Shown here: in pieces, positions 18,799 to 29,800 of the stretch
Layout: each line of letters begins with the position of its first letter
How positions within the stretch are numbered: the first letter of the stretch is position 1
Source of the DNA: Symsagittifera roscoffensis
Taxonomy: Eukaryota; Xenacoelomorpha; Acoela; Convolutidae
Reading direction: 5' to 3'
Assembly: GCF_963678635.1 (NCBI RefSeq)
Contig: NC_087065.1
Coordinates: forward strand, 61,592,754-61,656,753
DNA length: 64,000 nt
Program-made: the position numbers and the translations under genes
The notes under the pieces: generated by a model
The model's input: the letters and a program-made list of their open reading frames with translations, nothing else
The model's database searches: none
Told to the model about the DNA's origin: nothing

Positions 18799-21700
18799 CG
18801 ACTCCAATTGTTTTCCGCTTCGGCCACATTTCTTCTCTCGTTGCTCGGGCCTCCAGACTTGCCGGTGGAACCTGTGATCGTCACCTCCATGCTCCGAAAC
18901 CACAAGCTGGCCGTCAATTGGTTTATCGCCGGGTGATCGTCCCCGATGACTGGGCTGAAATTAAGTTGCCTGGCAAAGTTCGATATCTCTAGCAAGATCA
19001 CCTCGTCCAATACGATCAGGATGTCGGCTAATCCATAAAAGCCCCTCAGTGCATGAGATATGTCCGCCCATGCCGCTGCCAATTCTGACTTGCGGAGCCT
19101 CAGGTTCGATGGCTCCAATTCCCGATTGGGGGCTGCCATTAGAATTCGCCATTCGTTTCCCTCTGCTATCAGGATCAAGACCGCGTACACGAATTGTAGG
19201 GCGGGTGGCATATTCGCGTATCCAGGGGATGTAGTGAACACCACCTTCGTCTTGGAGCCGAATCTCGAGACAACATTCTCTTGCACCTCATTCATCGCCG
19301 CAAACAACGTCTGAATGGCTTCCCATATCTTCCTCGGTGTTGGTTCATTGCCCTTCAGCTGCTCAAGAAGTCCAGCCGCGTGCAGATGATCATTCATTCC
19401 TGCAAACAATAGCAGCTCAGGCTCACAGGGCATCTCCGACTTTATTGCCACCACTAGAGTTAACATCTGGTTTAGTTCGGCTCCTGGCAAAGAGTATATC
19501 AGAGTCTCCGGCCAAAACAGCTTAGGAGACGTTCCTTTGAAGTCTGATCCCGCCACAATGACTACCATCGCAGCAGCTGGATCTGCTCTATCGTAAACTG
19601 CCAAAGTCTTGGCCAGCTGGGTGATCCCACAGGGCTTCCCGTACCTGGGATCTTCCGCCAACTTCGAGCCTTCATAAGCGGCATCTGGCAATTCCATTCC
19701 CCCCGGATTCAGCAGCTTGTCCACCACCCTTAACTGTGCCGGGGTCGCCAATCTGATCCTGGCGATGCTCGTTCGGTGTTTGGGGGGTTCTGCTATTAGT
19801 CCAGGGCTCCCCAGCAGCTTGAGAGGTCTATAGTTGATGGTTCCCATGATCGCTCTCGTGGGAATTCCGGTCAGGTCCGCGGTCTCCATCAGTTTTGCTC
19901 TCGAGAAATGCGTCTCATGAGCCTTCAACCAATCCACGCAATGGTTAGACACTCGTTCAATAACCAGAGTCTCCGCCAATTCTCGCCTGCATCCCAAACC
20001 TTCTAGGTCCAGCCCTTTCACCTTCTCTGGATATCTCAAGCGAGCGGTCTCCATAGGCCTCTCCACCCGCTTGCTCTCTGCCACTACCACTGAGGATATT
20101 ACCGAACCTGGAGGCGTTGATGACGTCACCTCCTCAGACTTCATTGGCATGGTAGTCGGCAATCTGGCCTGGTTGCTCCTTGAGCTGTCTCTAGAGTCGA
20201 ACCTTGGTCCCAAACGACTAGACAAGGCCCTCGAGGCAAGGAATGGTGGGTTCGGAGGTGGCCCTAATGTGAATTGGGCCGTCTCTAGCAGATCCGCCTC
20301 TAGCGCATTTATGTGTCCTTGAAAGACGTCATTCAGCCACTCTGCTCCCCTCGGTCTGTCGAAGTGGATTCCATCATTGGAGGTGTCTTCAGGGAATCCC
20401 GCTTGCTCCATGCGCTCCGCCACGTCCAACAGTCTGATGGGGAGCACACTCTTCCGGTGGATTTCTCGGATCACCCCGTTTAGGTTCCGCACCTTCTCGT
20501 TCATTTCCAAGGCGTGCTGATCGAACTTCATGTTATAAGGGACAGTACATACTGTCAACAGGATGGGATCCATCTGGATACTCAGCTCCTCGAGAAGGCA
20601 GCTCATCTTGTCGTGCAGCCTCGTTACTTTCCTCGCTTCTCCTCTTGATACATCATTCGTTCCGATCATCAGGGTCACCGTGTACACTTTCGTCATCCCT
20701 AGCATCTCAAGCGTTGCCAATATCTGTGGCGTGGCAGCTCCAGCGAAACTCAAGACTCTTGTCTGCCAGTGCGATTGGATCCGGGTCAACACCCGCAATA
20801 GGCTGTCCCCTATATTTAGGTGGACCGCGCCTTCTGGCACACGGGGTGGCGCAAGATATTCCACCCAGGCTGCATCATGAAAGCAATTCCTCCTGGCCTT
20901 CTGTTCCGCATTCCAATCCAGCCGATTGTGCCTGGGGTACCTCTTTTCGGTGTTCTTCTTATAACTCGAGATCATGACTCTCCTGACCGGCTGTTCCCTC
21001 CACGTTAGAGGAAGCTCCGCCCTTGCCGAACTTTCACGACTTCTCTGCCGAAATTTCTCGTTCAGCTCCTTCAGACGCGATGAGCTACCGCTCACCTGAC
21101 TGCCGCTCGAGGTTGAGGTTGGGGTATATCCCGACAGTACCACATCCATCAGCGGGCGTATGGGTTGCGTTTCTAGGCTGCGCAGGGAGGACGTTGCTTC
21201 ATTCGGTATCCAGACTTCCAACCCTTCACTCATGTGTTCTCGAGCCTCGCGGTCAAGGTTGAACCGTCCTCTTGCCCTGGGGGCTTCATCTACTTCCATG
21301 CCTGACTCTGGCCTCGAGCTGGTAACCACTCGCTCCTTTGGCCTGGCTCCCTTCTGTGCATCAAGTTCACGTTGTCGTTGTTCTATTCTCTCCATCTCCG
21401 ACTTCAGTTGCTCAGAATTCGCGGCATTCTCCCGCACCCTTAGTTCCTGCTGATGTTCAGCCCGCAGCATCTCAAGCAACCTCAGAGTCTGATCTCGTTT
21501 GATGACCGCCTGGTCCCTTTTCAGCTGAGCCTTTTCCCGATCCAGCTTTGCCTGATCCAGATCGAGGTTCGCCTTGTTCCTTTCCCTCTGCGTCTTCTCG
21601 AGCTCTTTCTTTAGAACACCAAGATCCGGATATGCCTCAGTCGTCTGTTGCACTCGCGTCATCAATGGCACCTTACTCGAGCTCTGACCTGTCGATCTCG

Positions 21701-22052
21701 CTGATGGCCTAGTTGGTAGTGGGAATTCTCCTGCGCCATATTCGGTATTGTTACTCAGGCCAGGATTCCTTGCCAAGTCAAAGCCCCTTACTCCTCCATC
21801 CACATTCCAAGACAACCACCTGGTCTGTTCCTGATTTGATATTCCCTCGGTGGTGTAGCCGACCATCAAAACAGCCTCCGTCGCAGACTCCCTGCACTCA
21901 CCCTGTTCTTCCAACTGGAGGATGGCATTCAGCATTACCGCCATTCTCTCGTCTATCTGGGTATAATCCAGGTCCCTCAGGCGTCTGTACAGCTCATCGA
22001 GAGTAGGCTTCTTCAGGGCCGCGGGCATGGATTTCCAGAACCTGTCTGCCAT
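18783..22052 (-). CDS. ORF A, coiled-coil plus SGNH/GDSL hydrolase-like protein (1089 aa)
   Basis: Full copy. Start taken at the ATG at 22052; an in-frame stop lies about 50 bases upstream. Residues about 145-240 form a heptad-rich Lys/Glu/Arg/Gln coiled coil. Residues about 410-580 carry the SGNH-hydrolase blocks in order: GDS with the Ser near 417, GTND with the Asn near 466, and DGIH with Asp 560 and His 563. All catalytic positions are therefore present, and the length suits a small esterase/lipase-fold domain. Residues about 820-1010 look like a second, degenerate member (VVIVAGSD, then LLLFAGMNDHLH) without a DxxH. SGNH enzymes hydrolyse ester or acetyl groups; esterase domains are known in the ORF1 of some CR1/L3-type LINEs, but the substrate here is unknown. 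The ORF follows pol by 0.5 kb, with a good splice-acceptor-like sequence between. Confidence 0.8.
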   Translation of the reverse strand: MADRFWKSMPAALKKPTLDELYRRLRDLDYTQIDERMAVMLNAILQLEEQGECRESATEAVLMVGYTTEGISNQEQTRWLSWNVDGGVRGFDLARNPGLSNNTEYGAGEFPLPTRPSARSTGQSSSKVPLMTRVQQTTEAYPDLGVLKKELEKTQRERNKANLDLDQAKLDREKAQLKRDQAVIKRDQTLRLLEMLRAEHQQELRVRENAANSEQLKSEMERIEQRQRELDAQKGARPKERVVTSSRPESGMEVDEAPRARGRFNLDREAREHMSEGLEVWIPNEATSSLRSLETQPIRPLMDVVLSGYTPTSTSSGSQVSGSSSRLKELNEKFRQRSRESSARAELPLTWREQPVRRVMISSYKKNTEKRYPRHNRLDWNAEQKARRNCFHDAAWVEYLAPPRVPEGAVHLNIGDSLLRVLTRIQSHWQTRVLSFAGAATPQILATLEMLGMTKVYTVTLMIGTNDVSRGEARKVTRLHDKMSCLLEELSIQMDPILLTVCTVPYNMKFDQHALEMNEKVRNLNGVIREIHRKSVLPIRLLDVAERMEQAGFPEDTSNDGIHFDRPRGAEWLNDVFQGHINALEADLLETAQFTLGPPPNPPFLASRALSSRLGPRFDSRDSSRSNQARLPTTMPMKSEEVTSSTPPGSVISSVVVAESKRVERPMETARLRYPEKVKGLDLEGLGCRRELAETLVIERVSNHCVDWLKAHETHFSRAKLMETADLTGIPTRAIMGTINYRPLKLLGSPGLIAEPPKHRTSIARIRLATPAQLRVVDKLLNPGGMELPDAAYEGSKLAEDPRYGKPCGITQLAKTLAVYDRADPAAAMVVIVAGSDFKGTSPKLFWPETLIYSLPGAELNQMLTLVVAIKSEMPCEPELLLFAGMNDHLHAAGLLEQLKGNEPTPRKIWEAIQTLFAAMNEVQENVVSRFGSKTKVVFTTSPGYANMPPALQFVYAVLILIAEGNEWRILMAAPNRELEPSNLRLRKSELAAAWADISHALRGFYGLADILIVLDEVILLEISNFARQLNFSPVIGDDHPAINQLTASLWFRSMEVTITGSTGKSGGPSNERRNVAEAENNWSRWHIV

Positions 22053-22546
22053 TTTCTGTGACTTCGGGATGTATTCAAGTGTTAACCAGCTCAAGAACTA
22101 CCTTACCAACTCAAGAATTGACCAACTTACGAATTCTCTAGAAATGTCTCCTTGCAAATGCTTGCTGCAGGTGTCGATTATCGCGAGTTCAATCAAGATT
22201 TCCCTTTCTGTCTCTCGCTTGAGTATAGTTGGATTCTCAACTTTGTTTATCAAACTTGATCTGAAAACAGAAACCATATTAAGACTTAATATGTCATGTT
22301 CCTAACCTAGAAACCCCCCTTTTACCAGTATGGTTAAAATCTTATCATTTTCATCCCACTTAAAACAATTCAATTGGAATTTCTTTAAAAGCATGCAGAT
22401 TCATTTTATGTTTTAGCACCGTTAATCCTTCTAAAATTCAATTGTCATGCCAATCGCGTCTTAAGACCCCTTTACCTGTGCCGCGCCCCAGTACCTAACT
22501 CGAGACTCCTCCCTCACGCCCAACTTGAGACCACCGTGTGCCCAAC
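22053..22546 (-). other. Leader between pol and ORF A, with splice-acceptor-like site and purine run
   Basis: No gene. Reading on the minus strand, a purine run AAAAGGGGGG lies at 22314-22323 and a strong acceptor-like sequence (TTTCTGTTTTCAG) ends at 22261, 209 bases before the ORF A start codon. The acceptor would suit an env-style spliced subgenomic RNA for A-D. The purine run would suit an alternative in which the gag-pol element ends here. Neither can be decided from sequence alone. Confidence 0.4.
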
Positions 22547-22995
22547 TCAGGCGATGCTCAAGTAGTATTTCTTGTGAAGATACACTATCATCTCCGTTTC
22601 CGCGAAGACTACGTGTAGGATAGCGTACAATTCCCTTGAGCTCAATTTGCCCCTCTTTGGGTCATACACCGGCATTGAGACCTCCGTTATTCCTCTTTCA
22701 ATCATGAAGTCTCGTAGTCTTGTTAGTGCCAACATCACGTGTTCGGGATCAATTGTGTTCCTGTCATTGACCCTCGTCAAGAGGAAGCACAGATATTTGC
22801 CCGGGACTTGTGCTACTGATGGTGGAAGCGCTGCCATCCCTCCCAGTCCTGGTCTCTGTCTGAACAGAAACTCCACGTTCTGGTACTCTCTTTTGAAGTC
22901 AGCTTCCAAGCTTGATTTGAAACTCATGTCCGCCGTGATGCAGATCGCGCTAGTCCTGTTTGACAGGATGAAGTCGCTATCCGTTATCATGATGT
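22547..22995 (-). other. Macro-like (TARG1/Poa1-type) domain at the Pol C-terminus
   Basis: The last about 145 residues of Pol follow the order of a small macro domain. First is an SDFILS segment (GDLF-like first strand), then SAICITADMSFKSSLEADFKR (the acid/Asn loop and a K-AxFK-like helix). A Gly-rich GLGGMAAL stretch is followed by KYLCFLLTR (the strand reading YYLITK in TARG1). A HVMLALTRLRDF helix, the strand ITEVSMPVYDP (SMPRIGCG in TARG1) and a final VFAETEMIVYLH strand complete it. The family binds ADP-ribose or removes it from proteins. The SMP-x-GCG loop is altered to SMPVYDP, so binding may be lost or changed. Confidence 0.6.
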
Positions 22996-25900
22996 TTTCC
23001 GAGTACTCATTGGGTATTTCAAATTTCGTTTTGAAATTCCGACCTATGGTAGGCTCTGGCTCTTCTTCTTCCAGTTCCAATTCGCTTGTTTCTCTCACTT
23101 CCTTGAGCTTCTTTATCATCAAATTTTCGGTGTGGGTAAGTCCTACCCCTACTCCCCGGACAAAAATTTTTATCGACGTCCCCGTCGATGTTGTCGGGTC
23201 TGAATTGTCCGGAGGAATGTCCAGCGGCCTATCTGTTGCCGTCCATCCGAAAAGAGGGTCCTCTGTCTTCATATAATTTGCCGATGACACGTCGACTTGT
23301 TGAATGCTTTGTCCTTCGTGGCTCTCGTCTTTGACATCGCGCATCCACTCTAGTATCCTCAAGTTCGTGTTCTCCCTCCTCTCTATCTCACTCTGTTCGA
23401 GATCCGTCTCCAATTCTGGTGTCGAGTAGTCTTCCTGCGGATAGTGTCCACCATCGTCAATGACCTGCCATTCCTCTTCGGCTTCCAGTTCGCCTGTACT
23501 CAGTAGTTCCTCGCCCAATTTGTCTGGCTGTATCTTATCGATCAAGAAGTCATCCCCGTATCTGTTGTACCTCATGCCGGTCCGTTTACGATTGCCAGTC
23601 CTGGTTCCCGGTGGTATTGGTTGATCTGGCTCCATCCACTTCGGCACCTCATCTTGCTCCGGGTCGTTCCAGTCTTCTTCTACAAACGATCCTGCTTCAG
23701 ACTCCACCTCTATCTTTTCATTGTCGTCCAAACTCAAGTTCTCATTACCATCATTTTTCTCTCTGGTGCCTTTTTCATTCACTTCACACGCTGGCTCTAC
23801 CACCAGGTACTCGAGACCCTCCATGTCCTTAGGTATGCACCAGTCCTCCGGGGACGGGACGTGAGGCTTCAGATTTTCATAATGTGCTGCTCGCCCAGTA
23901 CTCAAGCGGTAGAACCGTCCTTGTTGATGCACTTCCGTTATCATGAATGGTCCCCTCCACTTCTTGAGTAGTTTCTTTGTTCCTTTGGGCGGTATGACAT
24001 TTTGGAAGACCCACACGTATTGGCCCACTTCATATGGCTTTGCTTGTAATAATTTTTCGTCATATTTTCTGCGTTGTTTCATTTGCGCTTGCGCCATGTT
24101 CCTCCTGCATAGCTCGTTTAGCTCCTGTTGTCTTTTGATCGCTTCTTTCACGTATGCCTGAGGCGACGTCCTTTTCCCCTCGTATTCCGGGTAAAAGAAT
24201 GTCAGAGGCATTGCTCTCTCCCTGCCCGTCAACATCTTGAAGGGACTGATGCCCGTCGTTGAGTGCTGTGTACTGTTGTAGGCCCCTACTACCTGTGGCA
24301 GGTACTTATCCCAGTCCGTCATGTATCTTGAGCAGTACACCCTTAACATGTTGACCAGTGTCCTGTTCTGTCTCTCTACCAACCCATTGGTCTGTGGATG
24401 GTAGGTCGTCGAGTGTGCTTGAGCAATGTGCGATCTCCTCATCAATTCTTTTGTCAAGTCCCCCACAAAAGCTTTGCCGTTATCCGACTGGAAAGTCATT
24501 GGACAACCATACCGCGATATCCAATGCGTTATCAGATGATCACATGTCTCCTCGGCCGAGGCTGTCTGGCACGGAACCGCTTCCGCCAACTTTGTGAAGT
24601 GATCTATTATAACCAGTATCTGGTTATATCCTGACTCCGTCATGCAGATTTTTTGATGGTCTATCTGCACCACTTCATTGAACTGTGAGCTCTCGACGGA
24701 CTTGAGGGGGAACTTCATCTTCCTTGGGTCTTTTACCTGGAGGCATGCCAGGCAGGCATTCACCCATCTCTCGCAAGCTTTTCTCATTCCTGGCCAATCA
24801 AACCTGTGAAGTATCCTTTGTTGTACTTTATCTATCCCCTGGTGCCCCATCTGGTCGTGCGATCTGAAAAGCGTCTCCGTTTGATACAATTGTGGTAGTA
24901 TGATGAGGTTGTGTTTGTGTAATATCTTCTCCTCATCTTTCCTCTTGCATGCTACCACCCCATCAGCTGTGTGGTAGAGTAAGTCTTTCTTTTCTTTGTA
25001 GAACTGGCTCAAGATCTTGTAGCTGTCTTCCTCGAGTCTCCCGTTCTCCTTGACCCCCGACTGGATCCATTTGGATAGGTTACTTGTCATTTTGTCATTC
25101 TTTTGGGCTCTTATTAGGTCTGACAGCCTATATCTCGCCTTGACATGCTCCTTTAGCGCCATGATCTGTCCATTCATCTCACCAGGGTTGTGGATGTCAT
25201 CACTCAGCTTCACGCATATCATCCTTTTCACGATTTTCATATCATCTTCTGGCACCAGATTCTTTCTGACGTTTGAGTTGCATGATAGTTCCCTGAATGG
25301 CTTCCTTGAAACCGCAATTTTCTCAAGTTCTTCACCACCTCGTATATCCTGTATGTCCAGATTGTACGTTCCTGAAGATGGATCCGTCTGCAACTCCCTG
25401 TCGTGGTGCCTTATCTTCTCTTCCGCCAAAATCATGCACAGACTGTCTTGGTTTTTGCTGCTCTCATCCGAGTCTTCATCCCATTCTTCACCGGACATTT
25501 TTCCTTCTCCGGTTTCTTCTTCCGTGAACATGGACCACTCCCCGGACTCTTGACCTAGTCCCAGGTGTTCAGTATCTTCTTTGAACGCCACTTTCTTTTT
25601 CCTAGCCTTGGTCTGCTCCAGAATGTTTTCGGGGATTTTGTCAACTAGTGACCGCACGACATCTTTGCTGTCAGTGACGCTTCCTCTTGAGGAGTCAGTA
25701 TTGTTCACTGTTTCTTTTCTCCGAAGTATACTGACTTCCGGTTCCTCTTGACCCTTCTCTTGGATCACGGGCTTATCATCTGATAGTTTCTCGAGCAACC
25801 TCATTAAGTCATCATCTATCTGTGCAGTTCCAGCTTCTACCTGGTTAAGATCATAGCCTTTTGCCTTGAGCGTCTCCCTCACGATCTTCGACTTGAGTAT

Positions 25901-26800
25901 TATCTCTATCGGAATCCTTCTGCTCTTCTTCAAGATGGTCTTTCCTGGAGGTTCTTTAGGTAATTCAGGATGATCTTCAATCGGTTTGCCTGATTTGTCC
26001 AGCCATCTCGTGAGTGGAAGACTGTCATACGTTTCCTTGTCCATGAAAGAGAAGCCATCTTTGATTTCAGGTCTGTCTGCCTCTCTTTGCTCTTGTCTCT
26101 CATAGAACTTCGTCTTCTTACTCAAGCTGTCGGCATTCTGATGTTTATCTTGTGTTCTATGCTCAATTATCATGTTGTATCCGTCCAGGCGAACTATCCA
26201 CCTCCCAATGTAACTTTGGTCCATTGAGTACGTTTTCAGCCAGCTCAGTGCTCTGTTGTCGACTCGCAACTTGAATGGCTCACTGCCCAGGTATGCCCTG
26301 TATTTCTCGACAAAGGTAACCACCGCGAACATCTCTGCTTTCGGTGCTCCGTACTTCATTTCCGTGTCACTTAGGACTTTGCTCCCGTACGCTATTGGTC
26401 TCGAGACTGTCTTCCCATTCCATTCTTGTTCTTGATGGAGAATTCCAGAAATCGGGACTACCGACGCATCCGTGTCCAGCACGTACATTCCTTTCTCAGT
26501 CGGCATACCCAGTACTGGTGCCTCACATAGCTCTTTCTTTATTCTGTGGAATGACTCTTCTGCTGCGCTGTTCCACGTGAAGTTCTTGCCCTTGTGTCTC
26601 ATTAATTGTTGCATCGGGTATACCTTGTCCGCATAGCCTTTGATGAACTCTCTATAATAGTTAGCGAAACCCAGGAAGCTCATCAACTGGTGTTCTGTCT
26701 TCGGTGATTTCCAGGTTAGGACTGCTTCCACGGCGTCCGGATCAGGTGCTTGTCTACCATCCTGCCCAAGTATTTTATTGAGTCCTTGAGTATCTCGCAC
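22547..26800 (-). pseudogene. Pol second part: RT thumb, RNase H, integrase, macro-like domain
   Basis: An open frame of about 1417 codons that continues the RT of 26716-30717 after a frame break near 26760. In order it shows the RT connection (FLGFANYYREF), Ty3-type RNase H (LDTDAS near 26475 through DKHQNADSLSKK near 26130), a long acidic linker, the integrase zinc site (H-H then CLAC near 24745), and the DDE core (Asp in QIDH near 24660, Asp in SDNGKAF near 24480, Glu in NGLVERQN near 24380). A C-terminal basic WRGPF region follows, then an acidic tail and, at about 22547-22995, a macro-domain-like segment. It has no start of its own, so it must be expressed as part of Gag-Pol. The frame break falls in RT, so this copy is probably dead. 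Confidence 0.88.
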
Positions 26801-29800
26801 TTTGATGGTTTACACTTTAGCCCCGACCTTTTCATGCATGCAAACACTTCGTCAAGTCTCTCAATGTGGTTTTCTAGTGTGGGCGTCGCTATTACTACGT
26901 CATCCACGTAGCACATTACCAGATTGCCATACTTCTTCGTCACGCCTATCAGCGCGTGTGCCATCAACCGCTGAAACGTGGCTGTGGCATTGCAAAGTCC
27001 AAACGGCATCCGTTTCCATTGAAACAGACCCAACTCGCAGGCAAACCCTGTCTTGTCCCTGTCCTGCTTCCTTAGTGGTACCTGCCAAAAGGCCGAGCCT
27101 AAATCAAGAGTCGTAAAAAATTTTGCATCACCTAACTTCGAGAGGCTCTCATCAATCCTAGGTATGGGATAGGCATCCTTCACCGTGACGGAGTTCAGGT
27201 ATCGAAAGTCACAACAAAACCTCAATTGGTCGCCTTTCTTTTTGGCCATAACTACTCCACACGCCCACGGTGACCTGGATGGTTCTATCATGTCATACTC
27301 TAGTAACGTCTCGATTTCTTTTCTACACGCCTCCGATTTGTGTGGGGTCATGCGCCTCACCCCATCTCTGTGCGGTACCGCGTTCTCCTCAAGTTCTATT
27401 TCATGCTCAACGAAATTACAACACCCGATATCCGCTTTATGCCTCGAAAAAACTTCTTCGTTCCGCTCTAGTACGTCCTTGATGGCTTCGAGCTGTTCAT
27501 CTGTCAGTTTGCCTCTCAAATGTTCAATCTCCGGCAGAACCGGTTTATCAGTTTGCATTTCATCTAGTGTGGGCCGCTCTGGAAAGTTCGAACAGCTCGA
27601 CAGCCCATCGTCCGTCTCTGACTTAAGTGATTTGACAAGACCTGAAGAATCTTTTATTTTCTGCAATCGTCTCAAGATACAAATTTTGTCCCTATGATTG
27701 GGACAATCAACAACTTCATTTTGTTTTGAGTTCTCAGTTGTTTCATATCGGGTTTTAACCGGTAAAGCATATCCCAGTTTCCTCCCTCTCTGTATCGTGA
27801 TCGGTATATCAAGAGTATTCAACAAGACACTGACGCAGAGGCCGCTCTTCGTTATCGAGAAGGATCTTCCTAAAACAGCAGCACTTTGACTATTAGGATT
27901 CGGAACTTTACACACTTGCTTGTTGTCACTTAGTTCATTGTAATTTTTCATCCTCAAGCCTACGATTGCCGCTTCATTCGCCTTTAACCTCACCCTCCTA
28001 CTCAACAATACCGGTGCTTTGGTTTCATTTGCCATTATTAAATTTACCGGTTTGATTGCGTACCTCCTATCCGGGTTCCGTATCCTGAACATTGCGTTAT
28101 TTAGATCAATCGCTACATCGAAATTCCTGATGAAATCTCTGCCCAGAATGAATTGGTCAGATTCATCTAGGTTTTCTACCACGAGAAAGGTCATCCACAG
28201 GTTACGTTCCCCCAAATTGAGGGCTATTATCGGCGTCCTGCCCAGCACCCGAAGGGCCCCTTTGTTTGCAGCTGACAGCCGTATTCTCGAGTCTATCAAA
28301 TCACCTTTGTTAAAGCCCATTCGTTCCCAAGTTTTGATAGGTATGGCGCTAAAGACTGCTCCCGTATCAAGTAACCCACGTAACTGAGTCTTTTTGCTAC
28401 TTATGTCTAGCACGTGCCCTGTCACATCTGCCTCCGTCCCGATGTGCATCGCATCTTCTTCAAGCATGGCGCAGTGTCCAATCGATCTCACTTTCAACTC
28501 TTCTTTCCCTACGTAGATTTGCCCAATTAGGTCTTCGTCACATGTTATCATTGTCTTGGTATAGATGTTGATTCCATCTATATTTAGCATCACCTCGTGT
28601 GGACCATAAGCTTCAGTATGCCTGTTATCAACACGTACCGACTTGCTGCCCCCTCTCGTGAGTAGTGCTCTCAACGCTCTAGAAGTCGTTTGTGGACTTA
28701 TACAACTCAAGTAATCTGCGTACTCGTCAATGTGCATTATTGTCTGGTCGCTCGGTTCGCTCAAGTTTCTTGTTACCTCGTGGCCGCCCACTGTGATTAT
28801 CGACATTATTCTAGCCCCGATTTTCGATATGCCGAATGGCTTTCCCGTCACCATTTTTACAGTGTTACAATTCCCGGTCTTTGTCGAGCCCGGTACAGCC
28901 TCTGGTGTTGGCTTTGATCCAGTTAATGCTTCGTTGAAATTCTGTCTTTCGATCTCCTGCTTTAGTCGTTGCTCTATTTCTTTCGCAGCCAGATCCTGTT
29001 TCACTTTGGTAATTGCTTCCGTCGCCGCTTTCTCATAATTTATCTCTAGAGAGTTCCCGGCTGCGGATTCTATCGCACCATTAACATGTGTTACAGCTTT
29101 CACTGTTTTCGTCGGCAATTCCGTGCTCGGTGCTCCTAATTTCCTAGATTCAAACTCGTTTTGTCTATTCCGCTGATTCTGCACCGCCGCTAATGCCAAC
29201 TTATGTTTGGGGTGACTCTGGTCCTTGAACGCTTCCCAGAACAAGGGAAAATCCATTCTGAAGTGCCCTTCTTGGTTACAGAAGAAGCATTTCGCGCCTA
29301 TCTTGATGATTAAGCCACTATAGTACTCGTGTTCCTCCATCTGGCTCATGTCCTCCTCATCCGGTGCGTATCCTAGACTCTTCATGCCTTGTTTGTATGT
29401 TGTGCAGTCAGCCACGTGGTGATCCACCGACCCGCAGTTCGCGCATGATCTGCGCTTGTCCATGTCATCTCTAGGCTTGTACCATGACGACCTCTGAGGT
29501 TGGCTTCCCCCTTGCGTGTTCCTGTTTTCTGAATATGAGTATTTCTTGGGCTTCATCAGCATGTATTCCCTTGATTTCTGTCTCATTTCTTCTGGGGTCG
29601 GTGCACTGTCTTTCGACAATGTGTAGTATGTTGCTAACATTGTTCTTAAGTCATCACTTTTTACCCCATCAATGAACTTCGAGGCAATGCTAAAGTTTCT
29701 TCTGTTTGTCGACTCCTCTGGGTCACTCCTTCTTCTCAAGCTCTCAAGGTCATCTAGGAACCGATCAATTGATTCATCGTCCCTCTGCCTTCTCTTTTCA

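Noticed and set aside
22647-23276. 209-codon plus-strand frame opposite Pol
   Set aside because: Antisense shadow of the macro-like end of Pol; no motif.
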